The position numbers and the translations under genes are program-made. DNA of 48,416 bases from Bacteroidota bacterium (GTDB lineage: Bacteria > Bacteroidota > Bacteroidia > Flavobacteriales > Flavobacteriaceae). Of the stretch, positions 41,210 to 48,113 are shown in pieces. How positions within the stretch are numbered: position 1 is the first letter of the stretch; every line of letters starts with the position of its first letter. The notes below the pieces were generated by a model, which was not told the origin of the DNA, ran no database searches, and saw only the letters and a list, made by a program, of their open reading frames with translations. Location: the NCBI GenBank assembly GCA_023390775.1, contig JAEWCF010000051.1, positions 1 through 48,416 of the forward strand. The letters run 5' to 3'.

Positions 41210-41638
41210 ATGAAAATCAATCCGCATATCAATTTCAACGGGAACGCCTTTGAGGCTTTCACTTTTTATAAATCGGTGTTTGGCGGCGAATTTGACCGCG
41301 TGATGCGCCTCGCTGACCTTGCCTCCGACGATTTCCCCATCGATACCGCCGACGCGCAAAACATCCTGTACATCTCGCTGCCCATCGGTACCAATAAATT
41401 GATCGGCAATGACGTGCCATCGGCCATGGGGCCCGTAAACGAGCGCGAGAACCGCTCCAAGATATCGCTGTCAAGTTCCAGCCGCGAGGAGGCCACGAAG
41501 ATTTATGACGGGCTTTCGCAGGGCGGTGAAATAGAAATGCCCCTCGCCGACAGTCCCTGGGGAACCTATTTCGCGATGTTCCGGGATCGATATGGCATAG
41601 AATGGATGATCGAGTTTGACCCGAACAATCCGAGTTGA
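41210..41638 (+). CDS. VOC-family (PhnB-like) protein
   Basis: A 142-residue cytoplasmic protein. KINPHINFNGNAFEAFTFYK and SVFGGEFDRVMRL start the first beta-alpha-beta-beta-beta module; GEIEMPLADSPWGTYFAMF and DRYGIEWMIEF complete the second. This is the PhnB/glyoxalase-like vicinal-oxygen-chelate fold. The N-terminal His and the final Glu are candidate metal ligands. Its substrate is unknown. I start at ATG 41210; the upstream in-frame start would extend into the promoter region. The gene is alone between a repeat and a convergent transporter gene. Confidence 0.87.
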   Translation: MKINPHINFNGNAFEAFTFYKSVFGGEFDRVMRLADLASDDFPIDTADAQNILYISLPIGTNKLIGNDVPSAMGPVNERENRSKISLSSSSREEATKIYDGLSQGGEIEMPLADSPWGTYFAMFRDRYGIEWMIEFDPNNPS

Positions 41639-41661
41639 TAGTGACGAAGGAAATAGTGGCT

Positions 41662-42537
41662 CTACCCCGCCGTGTTCCGGCCTGAAAGGTATACTCCAAA
41701 CATGATGATGCCGGCCCCGAGAAACTGCACGGCGGTGAGCATCTCTCCATCAAACATGCCCCAAAAGAAGGCGACCACCGGGATCAAATAAGTAACCGAT
41801 GTCGCGAAGACCGGCGACGACATGTGGATCAGCCTGAAGAAAATAATGTTGGCACAGCCAGTACCCACAACCGCCAACGCAAGTACGTAAAGCGAAGAAA
41901 ACTGGACTTCCTCCACTGCAATAACTCCAAAATATCCCGAAAGGACAAGGATAAGGAGGGCCGGCAGCAACATGACCGCGAAATTTCCCGTGACAATGGC
42001 CAGCGGACTGATGTCACTGAGGTATTTCTTGATCAGGTTTACGTTTGCCGCGTAACAGAGCGAAGCGATCAGCAGCAATACGGCATACCAATAATTTTGT
42101 TCGGGGTGGCTCAGGGCGCCGCTCAGGATCAAAAGTGCGCTTCCCGCAAGGCCCGTCAAAACACCGATAAGTTGCTGCCGTCTCACGCCCGCCTTGAAAA
42201 TCACAATTCCGAGCAGAAGGGTATTGACCGGGGTCAGCGAGTTCAGGATCGAGCTCACGGTGGAACTCATCTCTGTTTGGGCTATTGAAAACAAAAAGGC
42301 CGGGATAAACGTCCCGAACATCGAGGTCAATGCAATGTATTTCCACTGATGCCGCGGAATCGTGGGCAGCGTCCTGAAACCAACCACAATAAGGAACAGC
42401 GCCGCCAACACGATCCGAAGCGCGCCCAACTGAATAGGCCCAAGCCCAAGAAGCCCGCGTTTAATGAGGATGAAGGAACTTCCCCACACAAGGGCAAGTA
42501 CGACCAGATAGGTCCATTTAAGGTTTTTGGCAGGCAT
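41662..42537 (-). CDS. EamA/DMT-family permease
   Basis: A 291-residue inner-membrane protein with about ten hydrophobic segments in two EamA repeats. The first repeat begins YLVVLALVWGSSFILIKRGL and the second YWYAVLLLIASLCYAANVN. SSTVSSILNSLTPVNTLLLG and SSPVFATSVTYLIPVVAFFW are the paired conserved sites of drug/metabolite exporters. The cargo is unknown. I start at ATG 42537 (PAKNLKWTYL). It is divergent from the HMA lipoprotein gene. Confidence 0.9.
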   Translation of the reverse strand: MPAKNLKWTYLVVLALVWGSSFILIKRGLLGLGPIQLGALRIVLAALFLIVVGFRTLPTIPRHQWKYIALTSMFGTFIPAFLFSIAQTEMSSTVSSILNSLTPVNTLLLGIVIFKAGVRRQQLIGVLTGLAGSALLILSGALSHPEQNYWYAVLLLIASLCYAANVNLIKKYLSDISPLAIVTGNFAVMLLPALLILVLSGYFGVIAVEEVQFSSLYVLALAVVGTGCANIIFFRLIHMSSPVFATSVTYLIPVVAFFWGMFDGEMLTAVQFLGAGIIMFGVYLSGRNTAG

Positions 42538-42603
42538 AAATCGGGTTGAATTTTCAGGGACCAAAATTGTAATAAAATTGTGAATGCCGCATTATATTTT
42601 TTC

Positions 42604-42611
42604 TACATTTG
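42604..42611 (+). promoter_or_regulatory. Putative -7 box TACATTTG of the HMA lipoprotein gene
   Basis: TACATTTG fits TAnnTTTG, 38 bases before the ATG. An ATTG at 42577-42580 is 23 bases upstream, longer than the usual 19-21. Confidence 0.5.
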
Positions 42612-42648
42612 TCGCAACAGCTTGAGAACGAACAAATTTTTTAATACC

Positions 42649-43188
42649 ATGAATATTTCCAAAAACCTGATGATCGCAGCTGCATCGGCACTGGTGTTTG
42701 CTGCCTGTAAAGATTCTGCCGCTCCCGCTACTGCCGAAGCGGTTGCCGACACCCAGACCGAAACTGCCGAAGTGGCCGGTAAGGTTGAAACGGCGAGTTT
42801 CAGCATCGAGGGCATGAGTTGCTCGGTTGGATGCGCCAAGACGATCGAAAAGAAATTGGCAGGGCTTGAGGGCGTACAGAGTGCCAAGGTCGATTACGAT
42901 GCAAAAACCGCTACCGTGGAGTACGACACGGCCAAACAATCTCCTGAAAAACTGGCTGCCACAGTAGAGGCTGCAGCCGATGGCAAGACCTACAAGGTTT
43001 CGGATGTGAAATCTTCAGGCGACAAAGCCATGATCTACGGCGATCCGGTCAAGGACAAGAAAAAGAAAAAGAAGGCTAAAAAAGGCGCTGAAGAAGCCGC
43101 CGCCACCGATGCCGAAGCCAAGCCTGCGGGCAAAGGATGCTGCGCCGGGAAGAAGGCCTGCAGCTCGGGAGAGAAAGCTACCATGTAG
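42649..43188 (+). CDS. Lipoprotein with heavy-metal-associated domain
   Basis: A 179-residue protein. The lipobox is VFAAC|KDS (Cys near residue 20), and an Ala/Glu/Thr linker follows. Residues 50-118 are an HMA domain: ASFSIEGMSCSVGCAKTIEK, then VQSAKVDYDAKTATVEYD. The usual GMxCxxC metal loop is here GMSCSVGC (CxxxC), one residue longer. The tail is unusual: a run of Lys (KDKKKKKKAKKG), then Ala/Glu, then a Cys-rich end, GKGCCAGKKACSSGEKATM. It should sit in the envelope and bind copper, zinc or a similar soft metal. I start at ATG 42649; an upstream in-frame ATG would lack a signal peptide. Confidence 0.85.
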   Translation: MNISKNLMIAAASALVFAACKDSAAPATAEAVADTQTETAEVAGKVETASFSIEGMSCSVGCAKTIEKKLAGLEGVQSAKVDYDAKTATVEYDTAKQSPEKLAATVEAAADGKTYKVSDVKSSGDKAMIYGDPVKDKKKKKKAKKGAEEAAATDAEAKPAGKGCCAGKKACSSGEKATM

Positions 43189-43212
43189 TATTTTTTCCTC
43201 CAAACATCAAAG

Positions 43213-43240
43213 AACCGTTGCCAAAAGCAGCGGTTTTTTT
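43213..43240 (+). terminator. Terminator of the HMA lipoprotein gene
   Basis: AACCGTTGC (43213-43221) pairs with GCAGCGGTT (43227-43235) around CAAAA, with one T-G pair, then T-rich sequence. Confidence 0.88.
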
Positions 43241-43615
43241 GTTGTATCCAAGCACTCCCCTACTTTGAAAGGTTAGGCATTAATGCGGTAAAACCGTAGT
43301 GATGATTGGCAGGCGAGGCGGAAATTGCGGGCGGAGGGTGGGGGAAAAAAAGTGATGAAATTTTAATTTATAGTTTCCGGTATGCACGCTTATCGATTAG
43401 ACGAAAACTTTACAACTTGCAACTAATAAACCAATCTTCACAGTAATTAAGCAATATACTCGGAGCCCGCGTGAGCGATCGCGGCAAATATCCTTTTGCC
43501 GGCGCAAGCCGCAAAAGATATGGCCAAGAGCGCGACGGCGCCCCTGATTGGCGATTGCCCCATTTAAAATTTATAATTTATAATTGATAATTACGGACTG
43601 CGCCGGCACGCCCCA
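43241..43615. other. Intergenic gap ending in a long repeat next to gldD
   Basis: No gene seen. The left half has no recognisable structure. The right half is a GCGTGAGCG-family repeat that ends two bases before the gldD stop. Confidence 0.75.
43469..43613 (+). repeat. GCGTGAGCG-family long repeat with AT-rich insert
   Basis: It begins GCGTGAGCGATCGCGGCAA (shared exactly with the copy in the TonB receptor gene), has inner arms ATATCCTTTTGCCGGC and GCCGCAAAAGATAT, and continues CCAAGAGCGCGACGGCGCC. AT-rich DNA (CATTTAAAATTTATAATTTA and more, 43561-43596) separates this from the end CTGCGCCGGCACGCCC. Confidence 0.78.
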
Positions 43616-44167
43616 TCACTTCCACTCCAACGTCTCCATGATGGTCTGCATGTCGTCGCGGATATAACTTGCCGCGGGCATGATGGAGTCAAAATTGGGT
43701 TTGGCGTAGAAATAAACCGATCCCGTAATGAAGTGCCGTGTGGAATCGGTGGCATAGAACTGCGCGTTGGTCGCGGCGTTGCCCGATACGCGGTAAAACA
43801 TCCCGTAAACGCGCTTGTCCGGATTGACATAGGGCTGTTCAAGGATGTCGTCGGCCTTGATGACGTGCTCGTAGGTAAGTTTCTGCGCATCGCGCAGCAG
43901 GAGGTCAATATTGCCCGAAACGGGTTTGTAGCTCAGGAAAACCGTAGCCTTCATCTTGGGATAATCGATGGTAAAATTACAATTGCCTTTCTCGGTGATC
44001 TTTGCCTCCGAATTGATGTCAAAGCTAAACGGGCAGCGGCTTGAAAACGAATCATACTGCGCGACCGGATAATCAAGCCGCAGGTGCGCCGCCGGCTTGG
44101 GAACCACGTCGTCCTTACAGGAAAGCAGCGTAATAAGCGCGACCGCGAAACAAAGGGGTTTTGTCAA
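43616..44167 (-). CDS. gldD: Gliding motility lipoprotein GldD
   Basis: A protein of 183 residues from TTG 44167, with a lipobox LITLLSC|KDD (Cys near residue 17). The mature part, HLRLDYPVAQYDSFSSRCPF, NCNFTIDYPKMKATVFLSY, YRVSGNAATNAQFYATDS and the C-terminal ASYIRDDMQTIMETLEWK, matches GldD, needed for gliding motility and type IX secretion in Flavobacterium. No ATG precedes the signal peptide in frame except far inside ssb; TTG 44167 overlaps the ssb stop by three bases and gives a normal signal peptide. In F. johnsoniae gldE lies between ssb and gldD; here it is absent. Confidence 0.9.
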   Translation of the reverse strand: MTKPLCFAVALITLLSCKDDVVPKPAAHLRLDYPVAQYDSFSSRCPFSFDINSEAKITEKGNCNFTIDYPKMKATVFLSYKPVSGNIDLLLRDAQKLTYEHVIKADDILEQPYVNPDKRVYGMFYRVSGNAATNAQFYATDSTRHFITGSVYFYAKPNFDSIMPAASYIRDDMQTIMETLEWK

Positions 44168-44589
44168 AACGGCAAATCGTTTACGGGCCCCGACCCTGAT
44201 TCGTAATTGTGTTTTGGATCCGAAGTGCCGGGACGGTGCTGTTCGGTGTCCTTTTTGGTGGTCAGAAAGGTGAATTCGGTGACCTGGATTTCGGTGGTGT
44301 ACTTGGTGCTGCCGTCCTCGGCCTGCCATTGACGTGATTTTATCCGGCCCTCCACATAAATTTTGTCTCCTTTTGAAAGGTACTTTTCGCAGATTTCGGC
44401 GGCTTTGTTGCGGACAACCAGGTTATGCCATTCGGTCGAGGTGATCTTCTCGTTCGTCTGCTTGTTGATGTAAACCTCGTTGGTCGCGAGAGGGAAACGC
44501 CCGATGCAGTTTCCGCCGTCAAAATAGTGCATCTTGACCTCGTCGCCCAGGTGCCCGATGAGCATGACCTTGTTTAAAGTGCCGTTCAT
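44164..44589 (-). CDS. ssb: Single-stranded DNA-binding protein
   Basis: A 141-residue protein with one OB fold: LNKVMLIGHLGDEVKMHYFD, EWHNLVVRNKAAEICEKYL, KGDKIYVEGRIKSRQW and TEFTFL. It coats single-stranded DNA in replication and repair. The tail runs through a short polar linker to GPVNDLPF, the acidic end that recruits partners. It lies between mutY and gldD, the usual flavobacterial neighbours, and its stop overlaps the gldD start. It begins 40 bases after the mutY stop, on the same strand. Confidence 0.95.
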   Translation of the reverse strand: MNGTLNKVMLIGHLGDEVKMHYFDGGNCIGRFPLATNEVYINKQTNEKITSTEWHNLVVRNKAAEICEKYLSKGDKIYVEGRIKSRQWQAEDGSTKYTTEIQVTEFTFLTTKKDTEQHRPGTSDPKHNYESGSGPVNDLPF

Positions 44590-44628
44590 TTGTAAGGATT
44601 TATTGTAACCAAAAATACGAAAAGGGCG

Positions 44629-45657
44629 TTAATTCCAATGCCTTTCAATGAAATTATGAATTACCGCGGGAAAGGGTAAACTTGCCAGGTTTGACGGTGC
44701 CACCCCGTCCTGGAGCATACCGCTCAAACGGACCCTGGCAAAGCGGATGTGAAGGTTCTGGTGCGAAAGTTTATGCACCGTATCAAAGTGCGAAAGTTCG
44801 CGCAATTCCACTTCCCCGTAGCGGGCGCTGGCTTCCTCGAACATCTGTTGTTCCGAAGCAGGCGCCGAGGCCTCAAACACCGGGAATTCATACAGGTGGC
44901 GCCAAATGCCCGGGCCTACTCTCTTGTTGACCGATGTAAGGCCGCCAGAATCCTCGAGCACAAAATAGTGCAGGAAACGATCAGCGGGCTTTGCCTTTGG
45001 CGACTTGAAAGGCAATCTGCCCACCTTTCCGAGCCTGTACGCCTCGCATTTGTCCCGAAACGGGCAGGAGGGACAATCGGGATTGCGGGGCACGCATTGC
45101 ATCGCGCCGAATTCCATGATCGCCTGGTTGAACAGTGCCGGATCGGAACCTGCGATAAGCGTGGTGGCCAAAGCCGTGAATTCCTTTTTGGCAGCGGGTT
45201 TTGCAATATCGGCCTCCAGATCGAAAACGCGCGCCAAAACACGGAGCACGTTCCCGTCCACCACCGCTTTTTGTTCGCCAAAGGCAAAAGAGGCAATGGC
45301 CGCAGCGGTATACTCACCCACACCGGGAAGGTTGAGCAGGGATTCATAATTGTCGGGGAAACTTCCGCCCAGCTCGTAGGCGACCCTTTTCGCGGCAGCG
45401 TGCAGGTTTCGGGCACGGGAATAATAACCAAGTCCCTGCCAGGCGAGCATGACGTGTTGCTCATCGGCATCGGCCAACGAAACAACATCGGGAAAAAGAC
45501 TCATAAACCGTTCGTAGTAAGGCAACCCCTGCGCAACCCGCGTCTGTTGGAGTATGATCTCGGAAAGCCAGATCCGATAGGGGTCTTTCGTATCCCTCCA
45601 GGGCAGGTCCCGCTTATGTTGTAAATACCACTGTATTAACGTTCTGGCAAAATCCAT
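44629..45657 (-). CDS. mutY: A/G-specific adenine glycosylase
   Basis: A 342-residue DNA repair enzyme that removes adenine paired with 8-oxoguanine. SEIILQQTRVAQ near residue 32 carries the catalytic Glu, LLNLPGVGEYTAAAIASF is the helix-hairpin-helix, and AVVDGNVLRVLAR holds the catalytic Asp. The 4Fe-4S loop, CVPRNPDCPSCPFRDKC, has the exact C-x6-C-x2-C-x5-C spacing. The C-terminal NUDIX-like domain (FLHYFVLEDSGGL, GIWRHLYEFPVFE) recognises 8-oxoguanine. I start at ATG 45657. It is divergent from the HU gene at 45792. Confidence 0.96.
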   Translation of the reverse strand: MDFARTLIQWYLQHKRDLPWRDTKDPYRIWLSEIILQQTRVAQGLPYYERFMSLFPDVVSLADADEQHVMLAWQGLGYYSRARNLHAAAKRVAYELGGSFPDNYESLLNLPGVGEYTAAAIASFAFGEQKAVVDGNVLRVLARVFDLEADIAKPAAKKEFTALATTLIAGSDPALFNQAIMEFGAMQCVPRNPDCPSCPFRDKCEAYRLGKVGRLPFKSPKAKPADRFLHYFVLEDSGGLTSVNKRVGPGIWRHLYEFPVFEASAPASEQQMFEEASARYGEVELRELSHFDTVHKLSHQNLHIRFARVRLSGMLQDGVAPSNLASLPFPAVIHNFIERHWN

Positions 45658-45741
45658 GGTTTGAACAATGACGGGCAAAAGTAAAAGTTTTATGTTGTTA
45701 AATTTTAATGATTTAGCTTTTATAATTGGTTTTTAAATTCC

Positions 45742-45749
45742 TATATTTG
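45742..45749 (+). promoter_or_regulatory. Putative -7 box TATATTTG of the HU gene
   Basis: TATATTTG fits TAnnTTTG and is 43 bases before the ATG. The upstream DNA is AT-rich; a -33 TTTG is not distinct. Confidence 0.6.
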
Positions 45750-45791
45750 CAACCTCAAAAATTTACACATAAACTATAAAATCGAAAGAAA

Positions 45792-46082
45792 ATGACGAAA
45801 GCAGATATCGTAGCGAAAATTTCTGAAAAGCTGGGTCTCGAGAAAGGCGATGTACAGGCTACAGTGGAATCTTTTATGGATGAAGTAAAATCTTCACTCG
45901 AAACAGGCGACAACGTATATCTCAGGGGATTCGGCAGCTTCATCATCAAGACAAGGGCTGAAAAGACAGGAAGGAACATTTCCAAGAACACGACCATCAA
46001 GATTCCCGCTCATAATATTCCGGCATTCAAACCTGCTAAGGTGTTTGTGGAAGGCGTAAAGACAAACAACGAAACCAAGTAA
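45792..46082 (+). CDS. HU/IHF-family DNA-binding protein
   Basis: A 96-residue nucleoid protein. The N-terminal helices (KADIVAKISEKLGLEKGDVQ) and GDNVYLRGFGSFIIKTRAEK followed by GRNISKNTTIKIPAHNIPAF are the HU/IHF fold and its DNA-binding arm. Pro at the arm tip (KIPAHNIPAFKP) allows DNA bending. It is 24 bases upstream of the 30-residue basic gene and may be cotranscribed with it, ending at the shared terminator. Confidence 0.95.
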   Translation: MTKADIVAKISEKLGLEKGDVQATVESFMDEVKSSLETGDNVYLRGFGSFIIKTRAEKTGRNISKNTTIKIPAHNIPAFKPAKVFVEGVKTNNETK

Positions 46083-46106
46083 TATTAATCAAATAAATTC
46101 CAAAAC

Positions 46107-46199
46107 ATGCCTAGCGGAAAGAAGAGAAAAAGACATAAGGTAGCTACGCACAAGCGTAAGAAAAGGGCGAGAGCTAACCGTCACAAGAAGAAAAAGTAG
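46107..46199 (+). CDS. 30-residue highly basic protein (AURKAIP1/COX24-like)
   Basis: The ORF from ATG 46107 encodes MPSGKKRKRHKVATHKRKKR followed by ARANRHKKKK, with 20 Lys, Arg or His among 30 residues. It is too short for most gene finders, but it lies 24 bases after the HU gene and is followed at once by a strong terminator. I recall tiny proteins of this exact type in Bacteroidota annotated as AURKAIP1/COX24-domain proteins, related to a mitochondrial small-subunit protein (mS38), so a ribosomal role is likely. The stop codon lies inside the terminator stem. Confidence 0.8.
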   Translation: MPSGKKRKRHKVATHKRKKRARANRHKKKK

Positions 46200-46226
46200 T
46201 GCAAACTACTTTTTCTTGTTTTTTTT
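46188..46226 (+). terminator. Terminator overlapping the end of the small basic gene
   Basis: AAGAAAAAGTAGT (46188-46200) pairs perfectly with ACTACTTTTTCTT (46205-46217) around GCAA, then a T-run of eight. The left arm holds the last codons and the TAG stop of the 30-residue gene. Confidence 0.9.
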
Positions 46227-46505
46227 AAGCGTTCATTGACATCGGAAAGAAAAAATTGACAAATGTCGACCCGAGGCGCAGCCGAACAGTACGGAGCGCA
46301 GCGCAGTAAATGACGAAAGTCGAACGAGAGTCCTCGGTAGGCTGACAGTTGATCGACAGGATATTGGTTTCTTTCCAACGGGTTTAAATACCTGTTTAAA
46401 ATTATTGTTAACCATCCAGTTAGGTTGATCGACAATGACTACGGTTCAATACTTGGCCCGTTCGTCATTTGACATTCGACATTCGACTGAATTAAAATTT
46501 ACAAG
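46227..46505. other. Gap before the RNase E/G gene with GTCGAA/TTCGAC phrases
   Basis: The phrases ACAAATGTCGACCCGAGGCG, AATGACGAAAGTCGAACGAG and ATTTGACATTCGACATTCG lie here in both orientations, like those at 10727-10760. I see no gene. The RNase gene starts right after with GTG. Confidence 0.6.
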
Positions 46506-48050
46506 GTGAATAAAGAATTAATCATTAGATCAAGTTCTGAAGCCGTAGATTTTGCCTTATTGAAAGATGGAAAACTCATTGAATTGCACCGGGAGGAAGA
46601 GAAAAGCGACTTCCAGGTAGGCGATATTTTCATCGCCAAGATCCGGAAGCCGGTCGCGGGGCTCAATGCGGCGTTTGTGAACGTCGGCTATGAGAAAGAT
46701 GCATTTTTGCACTACCACGACCTTGGGCCGAACCTCGCCTCACAGTTGAAATTCATGAAACTTGTAAGCACAGGTAAATTAAAAGATTACTCACTGAAGA
46801 ATTTTCAGTTCGAGAAAGAGATTGACAAGAACGGAGCGATTACCGACATTCTGAGCACAAATCAGTCGGTACTGGTCCAGGTCGTGAAGGAACCTATTTC
46901 GACCAAGGGACCCCGCATTTCCTCCGAACTTTCGCTCGCCGGAAGGTACATTGTCCTGGTCCCCTTTTCCGACAGGATCTCGATTTCCCAAAAGATCGAA
47001 TCCAAGGAAGAAAAAGATCGGTTAAAGCGCCTCATTCAGTCCATCAGGCCAAAAGGTTTCGGGATTATTGTCCGGACCGTCGCCGAGGACAAGAAGGTCG
47101 CCGACATCGACAAGGATTTGCAGAACCTGCTCACCAGGTGGAATGCAATGTGTAAAAAAATTCCAACGGCCCATCATCCGTCAAAAGTACTCGGGGAACT
47201 CAACCGGGCATCGTCCATTTTGCGCGACGTGTTCAACGATTCCTTCACCGGGATCCATATTGACGACGAGGAGCTGTTTTACCAGACTAAGGACTACCTG
47301 ATGGAAATTGCGCCCACAAAGGCCTCCATCGTAAAATATTACCAAAACCGGGACCTTCCCATATTTGAAAAATTCAATATCGAACGACAAATCAAAACTT
47401 CATTCGGCAAGACGGTCTCCATGAGCCGCGGCGCCTACCTGATCATCGAGCACACCGAAGCGCTTCACGTGATCGACGTCAACAGCGGAAACCGCTCCAA
47501 CAAGGCCAACAACCAGGAAGACACCGCTCTCGAGGTCAACATGATTGCCGCTGCCGAGATCGCCCGCCAGCTCAGGCTCCGGGATATGGGCGGAATCATC
47601 GTCGTGGATTTCATCGACATGCAGAATCCCGACAACCGCAAGAAGCTCTTTGATTTGCTCCGGAAGGAAATGAGCGACGACAAAGCCAAACACAAGATTT
47701 TGCCGCCAAGTAAATTCGGGCTCATCCAGATTACCCGACAGCGCGTCAGGCCGGAAGTCGCCATCAAAACCAGCGAAGAGGATCCCAACAACGGAAAAGC
47801 CGAGATCGAGGCCCCCATCAAGGTCATCGACCGCATCAACCTGGATTTGGAGCGCATCCTCAAGACGCACAAAAAAGTCGTGCTCAACACGCACCCCTTT
47901 GTCGCAGCCTATCTGAGCAAGGGGTTCCCGTCGGTACGTTCAAAATGGTTCCTTGAACACCGCAAATGGGTCAAAATCATACCACGTGATGCTTACACGT
48001 TTTTAGAGTACCATTTCTTCGATAAAGAAGGCAATGCTATTTCAGAATAA
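46506..48050 (+). CDS. rng: Ribonuclease E/G family endoribonuclease
   Basis: A 514-residue cytoplasmic RNase for rRNA maturation and mRNA decay. An S1 domain begins near residue 37 (VGDIFIAKIRKPVAGLNAAF, VNVGYEKDAFLHYHDL). The DNase I-like catalytic domain has HVIDVNSGN and VVDFIDM, whose Asp residues bind Mg. Length fits RNase G: the long C-terminal scaffold of E. coli RNase E is missing, and no Zn-link CPxC motif is evident. GTG 46506 gives the usual start, NKELIIRSSSEAVDFALLKD. A tandem terminator array follows. Confidence 0.94.
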   Translation: MNKELIIRSSSEAVDFALLKDGKLIELHREEEKSDFQVGDIFIAKIRKPVAGLNAAFVNVGYEKDAFLHYHDLGPNLASQLKFMKLVSTGKLKDYSLKNFQFEKEIDKNGAITDILSTNQSVLVQVVKEPISTKGPRISSELSLAGRYIVLVPFSDRISISQKIESKEEKDRLKRLIQSIRPKGFGIIVRTVAEDKKVADIDKDLQNLLTRWNAMCKKIPTAHHPSKVLGELNRASSILRDVFNDSFTGIHIDDEELFYQTKDYLMEIAPTKASIVKYYQNRDLPIFEKFNIERQIKTSFGKTVSMSRGAYLIIEHTEALHVIDVNSGNRSNKANNQEDTALEVNMIAAAEIARQLRLRDMGGIIVVDFIDMQNPDNRKKLFDLLRKEMSDDKAKHKILPPSKFGLIQITRQRVRPEVAIKTSEEDPNNGKAEIEAPIKVIDRINLDLERILKTHKKVVLNTHPFVAAYLSKGFPSVRSKWFLEHRKWVKIIPRDAYTFLEYHFFDKEGNAISE

Positions 48051-48055
48051 AAAAG

Positions 48056-48089
48056 AAACCGCTTTTCGAGAGATTAGCGGTTTTTTTAT
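48056..48089 (+). terminator. First terminator after the RNase gene
   Basis: AAACCGCT (48056-48063) pairs with AGCGGTTT (48076-48083) around TTTCGAGAGATT, then a T-run. Confidence 0.88.
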
Positions 48090-48113
48090 GTCTTTTCGTC
48101 TCACTTATGCCTT

